In this document: positions 25,026 through 35,148 of the stretch, in pieces
How the letters are laid out: each line of letters starts with the position of its first letter
How positions within the stretch are numbered: the first letter of the stretch is position 1
Assembly (NCBI RefSeq): GCF_002252755.1
Contig: NZ_NHOY01000050.1
Coordinates: 1-64,000 of the forward strand
Length of the DNA stretch: 64,000 nt
Origin: Halorubrum sp. Hd13
GTDB lineage: Archaea > Halobacteriota > Halobacteria > Halobacteriales > Haloferacaceae
Direction: 5' to 3'
Translations under genes and position numbers: made by a program
The notes under the pieces: generated by a model
Told to the model about the DNA's origin: nothing
The model's database searches: none
Seen by the model: the letters and a program-made list of their open reading frames with translations, nothing else

Positions 25026-25942
25026 TGAGCGCCGCGGGCGGTACGAGCGACGTCGTCGCCGTCGCGGGGACGCTGGAGCCGTTTTTGCGGCCGCTGACCG
25101 GGATCGTCATCGACGCCGCGATCTTCCTCGCCGTCGTTTTCGCGACGTACCTGCTGTATAAGGCGGTCATCGCGCCGCTCGTGCTGCGGCTCTTCGACAG
25201 GCAGGGCCTCGACGAGCACGCGCGGCGACCGCTCCAGAAGATCGTCGCGTTCCTCGTGCTGTTCGCGGGCGTCACGGTCGCGTTCGGGGCGGCGGGATAT
25301 CAGGGATTCCTCCGGTCGCTGGCGACGATCGCCGCGGCGGCGACGCTCGCCATCGGCTTCGCGCTTCAGGACGTGATCAAGAACTTCGTCGCGGGCGTGT
25401 TCATCTACACCGACAAGCCGTTCCGCATCGGCGACTGGATCGAGTGGCAGGGGAACTCGGGGGTCGTAGAGGACATCTCCTTTCGAGTCACCCGCGTCCG
25501 CACGTTCGACAACGAACTTCTCACGGTGCCGAACGCCGTGCTCACCGGCGACGTGGTGAAGAACCCGGTCGCGAAGAAGACGCTCCGGCTGAAGTTCGTC
25601 TTCGGGATCGACTACGAGGACGACGTCGAGAAGGCGACCGACATCATCGTCGAGGAGGCCGAGAAGAGCGACGCGATCCTCGACGACCCCGCGCCGTCGG
25701 TCAGGCTGACGGAGCTGGCGGACTCGTACGTCGGCCTGCAGTCGCGGATCTGGATCGACGACCCGTCGCGGGCGGACTTCGTGAAGGCGCGCGCCGACTA
25801 CGTGAAGGCCGTCAAGAAGCGGTTCGACGAGGAGGGGATCTCGATCCCGTTCCCGCAGCGCACCGTCTCCGGGCGGAACGAGTGGACGGACCCCACGTCG
25901 TTCGGCGGGGCGGCTGAGGCCGGGATCGGCGGGGACTCGTAG
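25025..25942 (+). CDS. mscS: Small-conductance mechanosensitive channel (MscS family)
   Basis: A 305-residue MscS homologue with three N-terminal transmembrane helices (about 20-45, 70-90, 95-130). The pore-lining TM3 region reads TIAAAATLAIGFALQDVIKN, then FVAGVFIYTDKPFRIGDWIE marks the start of the beta-domain, with the VVEDISFRVTRVRTFDNE signature and a C-terminal alpha/beta domain. It opens on membrane tension to release solutes on hypo-osmotic shock, which suits a halophile next to a K+-uptake cluster. One-base overlap with the upstream YhbY gene. Confidence 0.93.
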   Translation: MSAAGGTSDVVAVAGTLEPFLRPLTGIVIDAAIFLAVVFATYLLYKAVIAPLVLRLFDRQGLDEHARRPLQKIVAFLVLFAGVTVAFGAAGYQGFLRSLATIAAAATLAIGFALQDVIKNFVAGVFIYTDKPFRIGDWIEWQGNSGVVEDISFRVTRVRTFDNELLTVPNAVLTGDVVKNPVAKKTLRLKFVFGIDYEDDVEKATDIIVEEAEKSDAILDDPAPSVRLTELADSYVGLQSRIWIDDPSRADFVKARADYVKAVKKRFDEEGISIPFPQRTVSGRNEWTDPTSFGGAAEAGIGGDS

Positions 25943-26012
25943 CCCGCTCCTCCCGGCGACCGCGGCGACACCGATAGTAACGAACTTGAGGGTCGGGTAA
26001 CTCGTTGTGTCC

Positions 26013-27350
26013 ATGCATGTGGTCGTTATCGGGGCCGGCGAGGTCGGCACGAGCATCGCTGGGAGCCTCTCGTCGGACCACGAGGTCGTCGTCGTGGACG
26101 TCGACGAGGACCGCGCGGAACAGCTCAAGTACGAGATCGACGTGCTCACCATCGCCGGCGACGGGACGACCTCCGATATCCAGACGGCGGCGGAGGTCGG
26201 CCGCGCGGACATGGTCATCGCCTGCACCGACAACGACCAGACGAACCTCGTCGCCTGCGGCACCGCGAAGACGCTGGGCGACGGGTTCACCATCGCCCGC
26301 GTGAAGAGCACGGACTTCCTCCGGACGTGGGAGGGGAGCGAGGGCGCCTTCGGCGTCGACTTCATGGTGTGTACGGACCTGCTGACCGCGGAGAACATCG
26401 TCCGGGTCATCGGGCTCCCGGCCGCGATCGACGTCGACCCGTTCGCGAGCGGGATGGTCCAGATGGCCGAGTTCGAGATCGCGGAGGAGAGCCCCATGGC
26501 CGGGCAGACCGTCGCCGAGGCGGACCGCTTCGAGTCGCTCACGTTCGTCGGGCTGTTCCGCAACGGGGAACTGACGATCCCGCGCGGCGACACCGGGATC
26601 AAGGCCGGCGACCGCGCGGTGGTAATCGGGAGCCCGGAGAGCGTCCAAGCGTTCGCGACCGACGTCGACCCGCGCACGACGCCGGACGACGCGGACGACA
26701 TCGTGATCGTCGGCGGAAGCGAGATCGGGTATCAGACCGCCCGTCTCCTCGGGGAGCGAGAACTGCAACCCCGGATAATCGAGCAGGACCCCGACCGCGC
26801 GCGGTGGCTCGCCGAGCAGCTTCCGAAGGCGGTCGTCATGGAACACGACGCGACCGACACGGAGTTCCTCTCCCGCGAACACGTCGACGAGGCCGACATC
26901 GTCGTCACCGCGCTCCGCTCCGACGAGAAGAACCTCCTCGTGTCGGTGCTCGCCAAACGGCTCGGCGTCGACCGCGTGATCGCGGTCGTCGACAGCCCGG
27001 ACTACGTCACCGTCTTCGAGGAGATCGGGATCGACATCGCGATCAACCCGCGGACCGTGACCGCCGAGGAGATCACGCGGTTCACCTACGAGAGCGTCGC
27101 GGAGAACATCGCCGTGTTGGAGAACGACCAGGCGGAGGTCCTCGAGCTGGAGCTCACCGAGGGATGCGGGCTCGTGGGGCGACCGATCTCGGAGCTCGTC
27201 GCCGACACCGACGCCCGGTTCGTCATCGGCGCGATCACCCGCGATCACCAGCTCGTGACGCCGCGCGGGGACACGGTCCTCCGGCCGGGCGACCACGTGA
27301 TCCTGCTCGTGGACTCCGACTCCGTGGGCGAGATCGCGTCGATGGCGTGA
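26013..27350 (+). CDS. trkA: Trk K+ uptake regulatory subunit TrkA, double RCK
   Basis: A 445-residue peripheral membrane protein that gates TrkH channels in response to nucleotides. It has two tandem RCK units: Rossmann 1 begins MHVVVIGAGEVGTSIAG, with TrkA_C 1 at about 130-215; Rossmann 2 begins DIVIVGGSEIGYQTARLL (about 230), with TrkA_C 2 to the end. Length and duplication match classical TrkA (about 458 residues in E. coli). ATG 26013 is chosen over GTG 26007. The trkH gene follows after 7 nt, so they form one operon. Confidence 0.93.
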   Translation: MHVVVIGAGEVGTSIAGSLSSDHEVVVVDVDEDRAEQLKYEIDVLTIAGDGTTSDIQTAAEVGRADMVIACTDNDQTNLVACGTAKTLGDGFTIARVKSTDFLRTWEGSEGAFGVDFMVCTDLLTAENIVRVIGLPAAIDVDPFASGMVQMAEFEIAEESPMAGQTVAEADRFESLTFVGLFRNGELTIPRGDTGIKAGDRAVVIGSPESVQAFATDVDPRTTPDDADDIVIVGGSEIGYQTARLLGERELQPRIIEQDPDRARWLAEQLPKAVVMEHDATDTEFLSREHVDEADIVVTALRSDEKNLLVSVLAKRLGVDRVIAVVDSPDYVTVFEEIGIDIAINPRTVTAEEITRFTYESVAENIAVLENDQAEVLELELTEGCGLVGRPISELVADTDARFVIGAITRDHQLVTPRGDTVLRPGDHVILLVDSDSVGEIASMA

Positions 27351-27357
27351 GCGGTCC

Positions 27358-28860
27358 GTGACCACCGGGATCCGGGTCGGTTGGCGGGCGAGCTTGGGTC
27401 TCACCGGCGACGTCCTTGCCGCCCTCCCGGTTCCGCTCGCGTTCCCGCTGCTGACCGCGTTTTATTACGGCGAGTCGCCGCTCCCGTTCGTGGCGGCTAT
27501 CGCGGTCTCGCTCGCGCTCGGCGCTTCGTTCCGGTCGGTGCAAGACCCGGCGGAGGACCTCGGGCCGCGCGAGGCGTTCCTCGCGGTGGCGCTGATCTGG
27601 TTCCTCGTCGCCGCGGTCGGCGCGATCCCGTTCGTCGTCGCGGGCGTCGGGACGGTCGCGCACCCGGTGAACGCGATGTTCGAGGCGATGAGCGGGCTGA
27701 CGACGACCGGCGCGACCGTCCTCGTCGACTTCTCGCTCCACTCGCGCTCGGTCATGATGTGGCGACAGGTGATCCAGTGGCTCGGCGGGCTCGGAATCCT
27801 GATCCTAGCGACCGCGGTGCTGTCCGAGATCGGGGTGGGCGGGGCGCAGCTGATGGAGACGGAGTCGCAGACCCAGGACGTCAACAAGCTCACACCGAAG
27901 ATCTCCCGGACCGCGCAGCTCATCTGGGGGATCTACGTCGGGCTCACGGGGCTCGCGATCGCGGTCTACTTCCTGCTCGGGCTGGCGTTCGACCCGCAGA
28001 TGGACCTGTACAACGCGGTGGCGCACGCGTTCACGTCGGTCGCGACCGCAGGGTTCTCCCCGGAGCCGCAGAGCGTCGGCGCGTTTCACCCGGTCATCCA
28101 GTGGGCGGTGGTCCCGTTCATGGTGATCGGCTCGACGAGCTTCGTCCTCATCTACTTCGCCATCAACGGAGAGCCGATGCGCCTGTTAAAAAACGAGGAG
28201 TTCCACTTCTACCTCGGCGCGATGGGGACGCTCGCGTCGATCGTCGCCTTCGCGTTGTTCCTCGATCCCAGCGTCACGTTCGGCGCGGAGGGAACGGTAC
28301 GCCACGCCGTGTTCAACGTCGCGTCGATCGTGACGACGACGGGGTACGCCAGCACCGACTACGTGGCGTGGGCGCCCGCGGCGAAGCACATGCTGTTCAT
28401 GGGGATGTTCATCGGCGGGATGGTCGGTTCGACGACCTGTTCGATCAAGTCGCTGCGGTGGCTCGTCGCGCTGAAGACGTTCCGCCGGAACCTCTACACC
28501 GCCATCCACCCGGAGGCGGTTCGGCCGGTTCGAGTCTCGGGGAAACCGGTCGACGAGGGGGCGATCCGCGACATCTACGCGTACCTCCTCTTGAGCATCG
28601 TGATCTTCTTCCTGCTCACCGTCGTGATCGTCGTCGACGCGGAACGGGCGGGTCTCCGGGTGACCGAGTTCGAGGCGCTCGGCGCGGCGGCGACGACGTT
28701 CCTCAACATCGGTCCCGCCTTCGGCGAGGCGGGCCCGTACGGGACGTTCGCGTCGTTCCCGATGAGCACGCGCGCCGTGATGATCGTCCTGATGTGGATC
28801 GGGCGGATCGAGATAATCCCGGTACTCGTGCTGTTCACGAAGGCGTTCTGGACGTCGTGA
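27358..28860 (+). CDS. trkH: Trk K+ channel subunit TrkH (copy 1)
   Basis: A 500-residue K+ transporter with four M1-P-M2 repeats. The four filter segments read LTTTGATV (P1), VATAGFSP (P2), TTTGYAS (P3) and LNIGPAFG (P4), each with the conserved filter Gly; P4 is of the TrkH NxGP type. The start is GTG 27358, 7 nt after trkA. Probably assembled with the double-RCK TrkA upstream. Confidence 0.93.
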   Translation: MTTGIRVGWRASLGLTGDVLAALPVPLAFPLLTAFYYGESPLPFVAAIAVSLALGASFRSVQDPAEDLGPREAFLAVALIWFLVAAVGAIPFVVAGVGTVAHPVNAMFEAMSGLTTTGATVLVDFSLHSRSVMMWRQVIQWLGGLGILILATAVLSEIGVGGAQLMETESQTQDVNKLTPKISRTAQLIWGIYVGLTGLAIAVYFLLGLAFDPQMDLYNAVAHAFTSVATAGFSPEPQSVGAFHPVIQWAVVPFMVIGSTSFVLIYFAINGEPMRLLKNEEFHFYLGAMGTLASIVAFALFLDPSVTFGAEGTVRHAVFNVASIVTTTGYASTDYVAWAPAAKHMLFMGMFIGGMVGSTTCSIKSLRWLVALKTFRRNLYTAIHPEAVRPVRVSGKPVDEGAIRDIYAYLLLSIVIFFLLTVVIVVDAERAGLRVTEFEALGAAATTFLNIGPAFGEAGPYGTFASFPMSTRAVMIVLMWIGRIEIIPVLVLFTKAFWTS

Positions 28861-28966
28861 GAGCCGGCAGGCGGACGAATCGACAGTCCCGCGACGCCAC
28901 CGTGATCGGCTTTCCTTCGACAGTTTAATACAGCGAACGGGCCTCTCCAATAGCGATCCAACACAC

Positions 28967-30535
28967 ATGTCCTGGGGCGTCAACTGGAAGGCGAGCGTGG
29001 GGCTTCTCGGGGTCGGGATCAAGTACCTCGCCGTCACGATGCTGGTGCCGCTGGTCGTGGCGCTCGTGTACGGAGAGGACATCTGGGTGTTCCTCGTCTC
29101 GATGGCGCTCGTCGCCGCGATCGGGTTCGCGGTAGAGCGGGTCGACCCGGACCCGGACCTCGGGCCCCGGGAGGCGCTGCTTTTCGTCTCGCTCGCGTGG
29201 ATCGCGGCCGCGGCGATCGGCACCGTTCCGTACCTGCTCGCCGGCTACGGGACGGAGTCGACGATCGGGCTCCAGGTCGGGTCGGTCGGCGCGTTCACGG
29301 AGTCGGTGATCAACGCCCTGTTCGAGTCGATGAGCGGGTTCACGACCACGGGCGCGACCGTCCTCGGCGAGATCAGCACCGACCGCCACTCCCACGCCGT
29401 GCTGATGTGGCGACAGCTCACGCAGTGGCTCGGCGGCATGGGGATCATCGTCCTGATGATCGCCATCCTGCCGGAGGTCGCCGTCAACGGCGCCCAGCTG
29501 ATGGAGTCGGAGGCGCCCGGCCCCGAACTCCAGAAGCTCACGCCGAAGATCGCGGAGACCGCGCGCGCGCTCTGGCTGATCTACTTCGGCTTCACCGTGG
29601 TGTACATCGCCATCCTGTACGGGCTCCACCTCGCCGGGATGGCGCCGAACATGAACCTCTTCAACGCGATCGCCCACGGGTTCACCACCCTCCCGACCGG
29701 CGGGTTCTCGCCGCAGGCCGACAGCATCGCGGCGTTCTCGGCGATCGTGCAGTGGGTCGTCATCCCGTTCATGCTCATCGCCGGCGTCAACTTCGCGCTG
29801 TTCTGGCACGTGCTGCGCGGGGAGGCGGAGGTCATGCTGGAGAACGCGGAATTCCGTGCGTACGCCGGCGCCGTCGCGGTCGTGACGGCCGTTCTCGCGG
29901 TGATGCTGTTCCGCGGCGCGGCGCCGCCGATCGAACTGGGCGGTGCGACGCAGGGGGTGACCGAGAACTCGCTCCGGCAGGCGGCGTTCCAGATCGGGTC
30001 GCTGTTGAACTCCACCGGGTACGCGACTGCCGACTTCGTGCAGTGGGACACCGACGCGCAGATCCTCCTGATGTTCGCGATGTTTATCGGCGGTTCCGCC
30101 GGCTCGACCGGCGGGGGCGTCAAGATCGTCCGGTGGCTCATCGTCGGGAAGGCGATCCGCCGCGAGCTGTTCACCACGGCCCACCCCGACGTCGTGCAGC
30201 CGGTTCGCCTGAGCGGAAGCGTCGTCGACGAGGACGCCATCCGCGGCATCATGGCGTTCACGCTGCTGTACCTCGTCCTGTTCGGCGTCTCGGCGGTGTT
30301 CCTTTCGCTGGACACCACCCGGGTCGGTATCCAGCTGACGATGCTGGAGTCGACGAGCGCCTCGCTCGCGACGATCGGGAATATCGGGCCGGGGTTCGGT
30401 CGGCTCGGCCCGTTCGGGAGCTACCTCTTTTTCCCCGACACGTCGAAGCTGCTGATGGTGTTCCTGATGTGGATCGGCCGGCTGGAGATCGTCCCGGTGC
30501 TCGCGGTGTTCATCTCGGCGATGGACGGCCGGTGA
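28967..30535 (+). CDS. trkH: Trk K+ channel subunit TrkH (copy 2)
   Basis: A 522-residue paralogue of the preceding trkH. Filters read FTTTGATV (P1), LPTGGFSP (P2), NSTGYAT (P3) and GNIGPGFG (P4), again TrkH type. The start is ATG 28967 (MSWGVNWKASVG); GTTTAATAC about 35-45 nt upstream suggests its own promoter in the 106-nt gap. It may share TrkA with copy 1, giving channels of different affinity or regulation. Confidence 0.92.
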   Translation: MSWGVNWKASVGLLGVGIKYLAVTMLVPLVVALVYGEDIWVFLVSMALVAAIGFAVERVDPDPDLGPREALLFVSLAWIAAAAIGTVPYLLAGYGTESTIGLQVGSVGAFTESVINALFESMSGFTTTGATVLGEISTDRHSHAVLMWRQLTQWLGGMGIIVLMIAILPEVAVNGAQLMESEAPGPELQKLTPKIAETARALWLIYFGFTVVYIAILYGLHLAGMAPNMNLFNAIAHGFTTLPTGGFSPQADSIAAFSAIVQWVVIPFMLIAGVNFALFWHVLRGEAEVMLENAEFRAYAGAVAVVTAVLAVMLFRGAAPPIELGGATQGVTENSLRQAAFQIGSLLNSTGYATADFVQWDTDAQILLMFAMFIGGSAGSTGGGVKIVRWLIVGKAIRRELFTTAHPDVVQPVRLSGSVVDEDAIRGIMAFTLLYLVLFGVSAVFLSLDTTRVGIQLTMLESTSASLATIGNIGPGFGRLGPFGSYLFFPDTSKLLMVFLMWIGRLEIVPVLAVFISAMDGR

Positions 30536-30562
30536 CAGGAGGTCAAAAACTACAAGCGGTGC

Positions 30563-30580
30563 GTTTTCAGCGCCGAAAAC
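30563..30580. promoter_or_regulatory. Inverted repeat upstream of the UspA gene
   Basis: GTTTTC-6nt-GAAAAC (30563-30568 and 30575-30580) lies between trkH copy 2 and the UspA gene, just before a TATA-like GTTTAATTG (about 30594). It could be a regulator site or a weak terminator for trkH. Confidence 0.4.
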
Positions 30581-30641
30581 AGCTTCTAACCGCGTTTAAT
30601 TGCTCGGTTGTGCAGAGCGTATCTTCTTAACTGACGAGAGT

Positions 30642-31094
30642 ATGAATGTGGGTATGACGAGCACCGACCAACCGGAGGGAGGAGGCCTACTCGATCACGT
30701 TCTCCTGCCAGTGGCTCACGAGGAGGACGCGATGTCGACGGCGCTGGCGCTGGAACCGTATCGACCGGAGCGGGTCACGGCGCTGCACGTCGTCGAGAAG
30801 GGCGACGGCGTCCCCGACAAGACGCCCGTCGAACAGTCCGAGGAACTGGCCGCAGAGTCGTACGATGCGGTCCGATCGGTGTTCCCCGACGCCGGCGAGC
30901 ACACCGCCTACTCGCGGGACATCGTGGGCGCTATCTTCGACGCGGTCGACGAGGTCGATGCGAGCGCTATCGCCTATCAGTCTCGGGGCGGGAACCGGCT
31001 CGTCCAGTTCCTCTCCGGCGACCTCTCAGTGAAGCTCGTGACGGAGTCGCACGTGCCCGTGGTCGCGCTCCCGCGCGAGGGATCCACCGAATGA
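30642..31094 (+). CDS. Universal stress protein (UspA family)
   Basis: A 150-residue single-domain Usp: [20 protein letters not shown] at the N-terminus, central [10 protein letters not shown], and a C-terminal [18 protein letters not shown]. The usual ATP-binding G-2x-G-9x-G(S/T) is not clean ([16 protein letters not shown]), so nucleotide binding is uncertain. Starts at 30642 or 30654 ([11 protein letters not shown]) are both possible. Its TGA overlaps the ATG of the permease-Usp fusion (ATGA), so the two are coupled. Confidence 0.88.
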   Translation: MNVGMTSTDQPEGGGLLDHVLLPVAHEEDAMSTALALEPYRPERVTALHVVEKGDGVPDKTPVEQSEELAAESYDAVRSVFPDAGEHTAYSRDIVGAIFDAVDEVDASAIAYQSRGGNRLVQFLSGDLSVKLVTESHVPVVALPREGSTE

Positions 31095-33466
31095 GCGACG
31101 AGGAGCTGGCCAAGGACCTCGGTCCCCTCGCCGCGCTCACGATCGGGATCGGGACGATGATCGGGGCCGGCATCTTCGTGCTCCCCGGGACCGCGGTCGC
31201 GCGGGCCGGTCCGCTCGCGGCGTTCACGTTCGTCCTCGGTGGCGTCATCGCCCTGTTCACGGCGCTTTCAGCCTCCGAGCTCGGGACGGCGATGCCGAAG
31301 TCCGGCGGCGCGTACTTCTACGTCAACCGGGCGCTCGGGCCCATGTTCGGCTCCGTCGCCGGGTGGGCGAACTGGCTCGGGCTCGCGTTCGCCTCCGCGT
31401 TCTACATGTACGGCTTCGGCGAGTACGTCAACGCGCTCCTCGGGCTCGGGCCGGTCGGGCTCGGCCCGGTGACGCTGGAGGCCGCCCAAGTGATCGGGCT
31501 CGCCGGCGCGCTGCTGTTCATCGCCGTCAACTACTTCGGCGCGAAGGAGACGGGCGGGCTCCAGATCGTCATCGTCATGTCGCTTTTGGGCATCCTCGCC
31601 GTCTTCACCGTCGTCGGGCTGCTGAACGCCGACATGGAGTCGCTGCGGCCGATCGCGCCGCCGGGGACGACGAGCCAGGTGCTCCCGGTGACGGGGATCA
31701 TCTTCGTCTCGTACCTCGGCTTCGTCCAGATCACCTCGGTCGCCGAGGAGATCAAGAACCCCGGGCGGAACCTCCCGCTCGCGGTCCTCGGCTCGGTCGT
31801 GATCGTCACGGTCGTGTACGCGCTGTTCCTCGTCGTGCTGCTCGCGGCGGTCCCGAACGAGCTCGTCGCGAACAACGAGACCGCGGTGGTCGACGCCGCC
31901 CGCCTCCTCTTCGGCAACTACCAGGTGTTCGGCTTCTCGCTGGGCGCCGTCGGCGCCGGGATGCTCCTGATCGGCGGCCTGCTCGCGACCGCCTCCTCGG
32001 CGAACGCCTCGATCCTCTCGTCGTCGCGGATCAACTTCGCGATGGGCCGCGAGAAGATCGTCACGCCGAAGCTCAACGAGATCCACGACCGCTTCGGCAC
32101 CCCGTACAAGTCGATCGCGCTCACAGGCGCGCTCATCCTCGTGTTCCTCGTCGCCGGCGGCGTCGAGTCGCTGTCGACGATGGGATCCGTGCTCCACCTC
32201 ATCGTCTACGGCCTGCTCAACATCGCGCTCATCGTGATGCGCGAGTCGGGGGTCGAGGGGTACGACCCCGACTTCGAGGTCCCCTTCTATCCGTTCGTTC
32301 CGATCATCGGAACGTTGTCGTCGTTCGCGCTGATCATCTACATCGAGCCGACGATCATCCTGATCTCGTTCGGCCTCGTCGCCTTCGCCCTGCTCTGGTA
32401 CCTGCTGTACGCCCGCCGGAAGGTGGAGGCGCGCGGCGTGCTGGGGGCGTGGATCCTCGACCGCTCCGACGAGCTGCCCAAGGCCGCCGTGTCGGCGGCC
32501 ACGTCGGTCCAGCCGAGCGGCGACGACTACCGCGTGATGGTGCCGCTCGCGAACCCCGCGACCGAGGAGCACCTGATCACGCTCGCGTCGGCCATCGCCA
32601 AGCAGCGAAACGGGACGGTCGTCGCGGTCAACATCGCGAACGTCCCGGACCAGACGTCGCTGGAGGCCGCCCGCGACCGCGGCGCCCACGATGCGGCGCA
32701 CAGTCTCCTCGATAAGGCCCGTGAAGACGCCGAGACGTTCGGCGTCGACGTGGAGACGCACGTCGTCCTCTCGCACCGCGTGTTCGAGGAGGTGTTCGAC
32801 GCGGCCCGGACCTACGGCGCCGACATGACCGTGATGGGCTGGGGCGAGGACTCGCACGGGTCGCCCGGGCGCGCGGAGACGGCGGTCGACGAGCTCGCGC
32901 ACTCGCTCCCGTCGGACTTCCTCGTGTTCCGCGACCGTGGGTTCGACCCCTCGCGGATCCTCGTGCCGACCGCCGGCGGACCGGCCTCGGACCTCTCCGG
33001 CGCGGTCGCCAAGATGCTCCAGACGGAGTTCGACGGCGAGGTCACGCTGCTGCACGTCGCCGACGACGAGAGCGCCGGACGGCGCTTCCTCATGGGGTGG
33101 GCCGCCGAGCACGACCTCGCCGACGCGACGCTCCGCGTCGAGAGCGGCGACATCGAGGAGTCGATCGAACGGGCCGCGCGCGACGCGACGATGGTTATCA
33201 TCGGCGCGACTCAGAAGGGGCTGCTCTCGCGGCTGGTGAGCGGCTCGCTCGTGTTGGAGGTGCTCGAAGACGTGGAGTGTTCCGTGCTGCTCGCGGAGAA
33301 GCGCGACGACCGCGGCGTCTGGGCTCGGCTGTTCGGGAGCGGGGCACGGGAGAACGCCCCTGACGATGTCACGGCCGACGCCGCTGAGGCGGGCGACGCG
33401 ACCGCCGAGGCGCGGGGTGACGGCGGGGTCGGACGGGCGGAAGCGGACGAACAAACGGAGGAGTAG
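31091..33466 (+). CDS. APC amino-acid permease fused to two UspA domains
   Basis: A 791-residue fusion. Residues 1-445 are an APC-family permease with about 12 helices and the typical TM1 [37 protein letters not shown], and [14 protein letters not shown] after TM6. Residues about 475-610 and 620-730 are two UspA-like domains ([34 protein letters not shown]...[19 protein letters not shown]). A 60-residue acidic tail ends the protein. The Usp part is probably a cytoplasmic regulatory module sensing nucleotides. The substrate is probably an amino acid or cation-amino acid; not determinable. The Usp half is closely similar to the next gene product. Confidence 0.92.
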   Translation: MSDEELAKDLGPLAALTIGIGTMIGAGIFVLPGTAVARAGPLAAFTFVLGGVIALFTALSASELGTAMPKSGGAYFYVNRALGPMFGSVAGWANWLGLAFASAFYMYGFGEYVNALLGLGPVGLGPVTLEAAQVIGLAGALLFIAVNYFGAKETGGLQIVIVMSLLGILAVFTVVGLLNADMESLRPIAPPGTTSQVLPVTGIIFVSYLGFVQITSVAEEIKNPGRNLPLAVLGSVVIVTVVYALFLVVLLAAVPNELVANNETAVVDAARLLFGNYQVFGFSLGAVGAGMLLIGGLLATASSANASILSSSRINFAMGREKIVTPKLNEIHDRFGTPYKSIALTGALILVFLVAGGVESLSTMGSVLHLIVYGLLNIALIVMRESGVEGYDPDFEVPFYPFVPIIGTLSSFALIIYIEPTIILISFGLVAFALLWYLLYARRKVEARGVLGAWILDRSDELPKAAVSAATSVQPSGDDYRVMVPLANPATEEHLITLASAIAKQRNGTVVAVNIANVPDQTSLEAARDRGAHDAAHSLLDKAREDAETFGVDVETHVVLSHRVFEEVFDAARTYGADMTVMGWGEDSHGSPGRAETAVDELAHSLPSDFLVFRDRGFDPSRILVPTAGGPASDLSGAVAKMLQTEFDGEVTLLHVADDESAGRRFLMGWAAEHDLADATLRVESGDIEESIERAARDATMVIIGATQKGLLSRLVSGSLVLEVLEDVECSVLLAEKRDDRGVWARLFGSGARENAPDDVTADAAEAGDATAEARGDGGVGRAEADEQTEE

Positions 33467-33525
33467 CCGAACGGAGAAATGAGCGAACCGGACGAACGAG
33501 CGACCGGGCGGCCACCGAGGGCGTC

Positions 33526-34395
33526 GTGACCGCGTTCGGGGCGGCGAACGGGGTCGGAACCGACGGGCCGACGGTGATGGTCGCCGTGTCGAACCCGCGC
33601 ACGGAGAGCGCGCTCGTCACGCTGGCCGGCGCGGTCGCGAGTCACGAGGGGGGTCGCGTGCTCGCGACGCACATCGTCACCGTTCCGGACCAGACGTCGC
33701 TGGAGAAGGCGGCCGAGAACCGGACCGACCTCGACGACTCGTCCGAGGAGCTGTTGGCCGCCGCGGCCGCCGACGCCGAGGCGTTCGACGTGCCGATCGA
33801 GACGAAGACGATCCTCTCGCACCGCGGGATCGAGGAGGTGTTCGACGCCGCGCGGACGAACGACGCCGACACCGTCGTGATGGGCTACGGCGGGACGCGG
33901 TTCGTGGGCGGGCGCGTCGAGGGCTCGCTGGACGAACTCGCCCGCGATCTCCCGTGCGACTTCCTCGTCTTGGACGGCCAGCGGCTGGACCTCTCGAAGG
34001 TGCTCGTGCCGACCGCCGGCGGCCCCTCCTCCGACCTCTCCGGGGAAGTCGCGAGGGCGCTCCGAGACGAGATCGACGTGGACGTCTCGCTGCTGTACGT
34101 CGTCGACCCGGGAGACGAGGCGGCCGGCCGGGAATTCCTCACCGACTGGGCGGCGGGCCACGGCCTCGGCGACGCCGACCTGCGCATCGAGGCGGGCGGC
34201 GTCGAGGAGACGATCGGTCGCGTCGGCGAGGAGTACGACCTCGTTATCGTCGGTGCGACCGAGCGCGGACTGCTCTCGCGGATCGTCCGCGGGTCGCTGG
34301 CGTTCGAGACCATCGAGACCCTCGACACGCCGGTGTTGCTCGCGGAGCGCCCCTCGTCGCGGTCGCTCCGTGAGCGGCTGTTCGGGTGGCGCTGA
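33526..34395 (+). CDS. Double-domain universal stress protein
   Basis: A 289-residue protein with two UspA domains (about 15-150 and 155-280). It aligns closely with the C-terminal half of the permease fusion encoded just upstream: [24 protein letters not shown](D)[11 protein letters not shown](S)SDLSG and GATERGLLSRIVRGSL recur in both, so it arose by duplication of that region or the reverse. It starts at GTG 33526. A 16-codon ORF (33479-33529) ends with TGA overlapping this GTG. Probably a soluble partner or competitor of the permease Usp module. Confidence 0.88.
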   Translation: MTAFGAANGVGTDGPTVMVAVSNPRTESALVTLAGAVASHEGGRVLATHIVTVPDQTSLEKAAENRTDLDDSSEELLAAAAADAEAFDVPIETKTILSHRGIEEVFDAARTNDADTVVMGYGGTRFVGGRVEGSLDELARDLPCDFLVLDGQRLDLSKVLVPTAGGPSSDLSGEVARALRDEIDVDVSLLYVVDPGDEAAGREFLTDWAAGHGLGDADLRIEAGGVEETIGRVGEEYDLVIVGATERGLLSRIVRGSLAFETIETLDTPVLLAERPSSRSLRERLFGWR

Positions 34396-34463
34396 GGGCG
34401 GGGTCCCGCGCCTCTCGGCGGATTGCGGTAGGCTTTCGGTTGTCGCTCCTGAACCGCTGACAC

Positions 34464-35147
34464 ATGTATCTGATCGTCGTGGGCGCGGGCGATATCGGGA
34501 CGCCGCTCGTCAAGCTCGCGACCGAGAGCGGCAACGAGGTCGTCGTGATCGAGCGCGACGAGGAACGGGCGGAGCGGGCGTCCCGGGGGTACGACTGCCT
34601 CGTCATCAACGACGACGCGACTTCGAAGGAGACGCTGCTCGACGCCGGGGCCGATCGCGCGGACGCGCTCATTTCGACGACGGATCAGGACGCGACGAAC
34701 ATCATGGTCTGTCTGCTGGCGCAAGAGCTGTCGGTGCCGAACATCGTCTCGGTCGTCCACAACCCCGAGCACATGAACGTGTTCGAACAGATCGGCATCA
34801 ACACGATGCAGAACCCGCAGAGTCTGATCGCGGAGTACCTCTACCGAGCGGTGAGCCGACCGTCGGTCGTCGACTTCATGCACATCGGCGAGGAGGCGGA
34901 GGTGTTCGAGATCACCGTCGGTCCGGACGCGCCGATCGCCGGGAAGACGCTGCGCGAGGCCGACGAGGCGGATCTCATCGGCGGCGAGACCCTCATCATC
35001 GCCGTCGAGCGCGACGGGGAGGGGACGCCCATAACCCCCCGGGGCAACACGCGTATCGAGGCCGGCGACCTGCTCACGGTGTACTCGGGAGAGGGCGCGA
35101 CGCCAGAGGTGACGGACGTGTTCGGCCACCAGGAGGACCACGACTGA
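34464..35147 (+). CDS. Single-RCK K+ uptake regulator (KtrA/TrkA family)
   Basis: A 227-residue protein with one Rossmann RCK_N domain (MYLIVVGAGDIGTPLVKLA, VVVIERDEERA, about 1-130) and one TrkA_C domain (about 145-215). Length and single-unit layout match bacterial KtrA (about 220 residues) rather than double-RCK TrkA. It lies 1 nt before a TrkH/KtrB-type channel gene, so the pair forms a self-contained KtrAB-like system. An octameric ring gated by ATP/ADP is expected from the family. Confidence 0.9.
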   Translation: MYLIVVGAGDIGTPLVKLATESGNEVVVIERDEERAERASRGYDCLVINDDATSKETLLDAGADRADALISTTDQDATNIMVCLLAQELSVPNIVSVVHNPEHMNVFEQIGINTMQNPQSLIAEYLYRAVSRPSVVDFMHIGEEAEVFEITVGPDAPIAGKTLREADEADLIGGETLIIAVERDGEGTPITPRGNTRIEAGDLLTVYSGEGATPEVTDVFGHQEDHD

Positions 35148-35148
35148 G

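Noticed and set aside
31268-33454. 728-residue minus-strand frame opposite the permease-Usp gene
   Set aside because: Antisense shadow; composition dominated by Arg, Asp, Glu and His with no hydrophobic core pattern.
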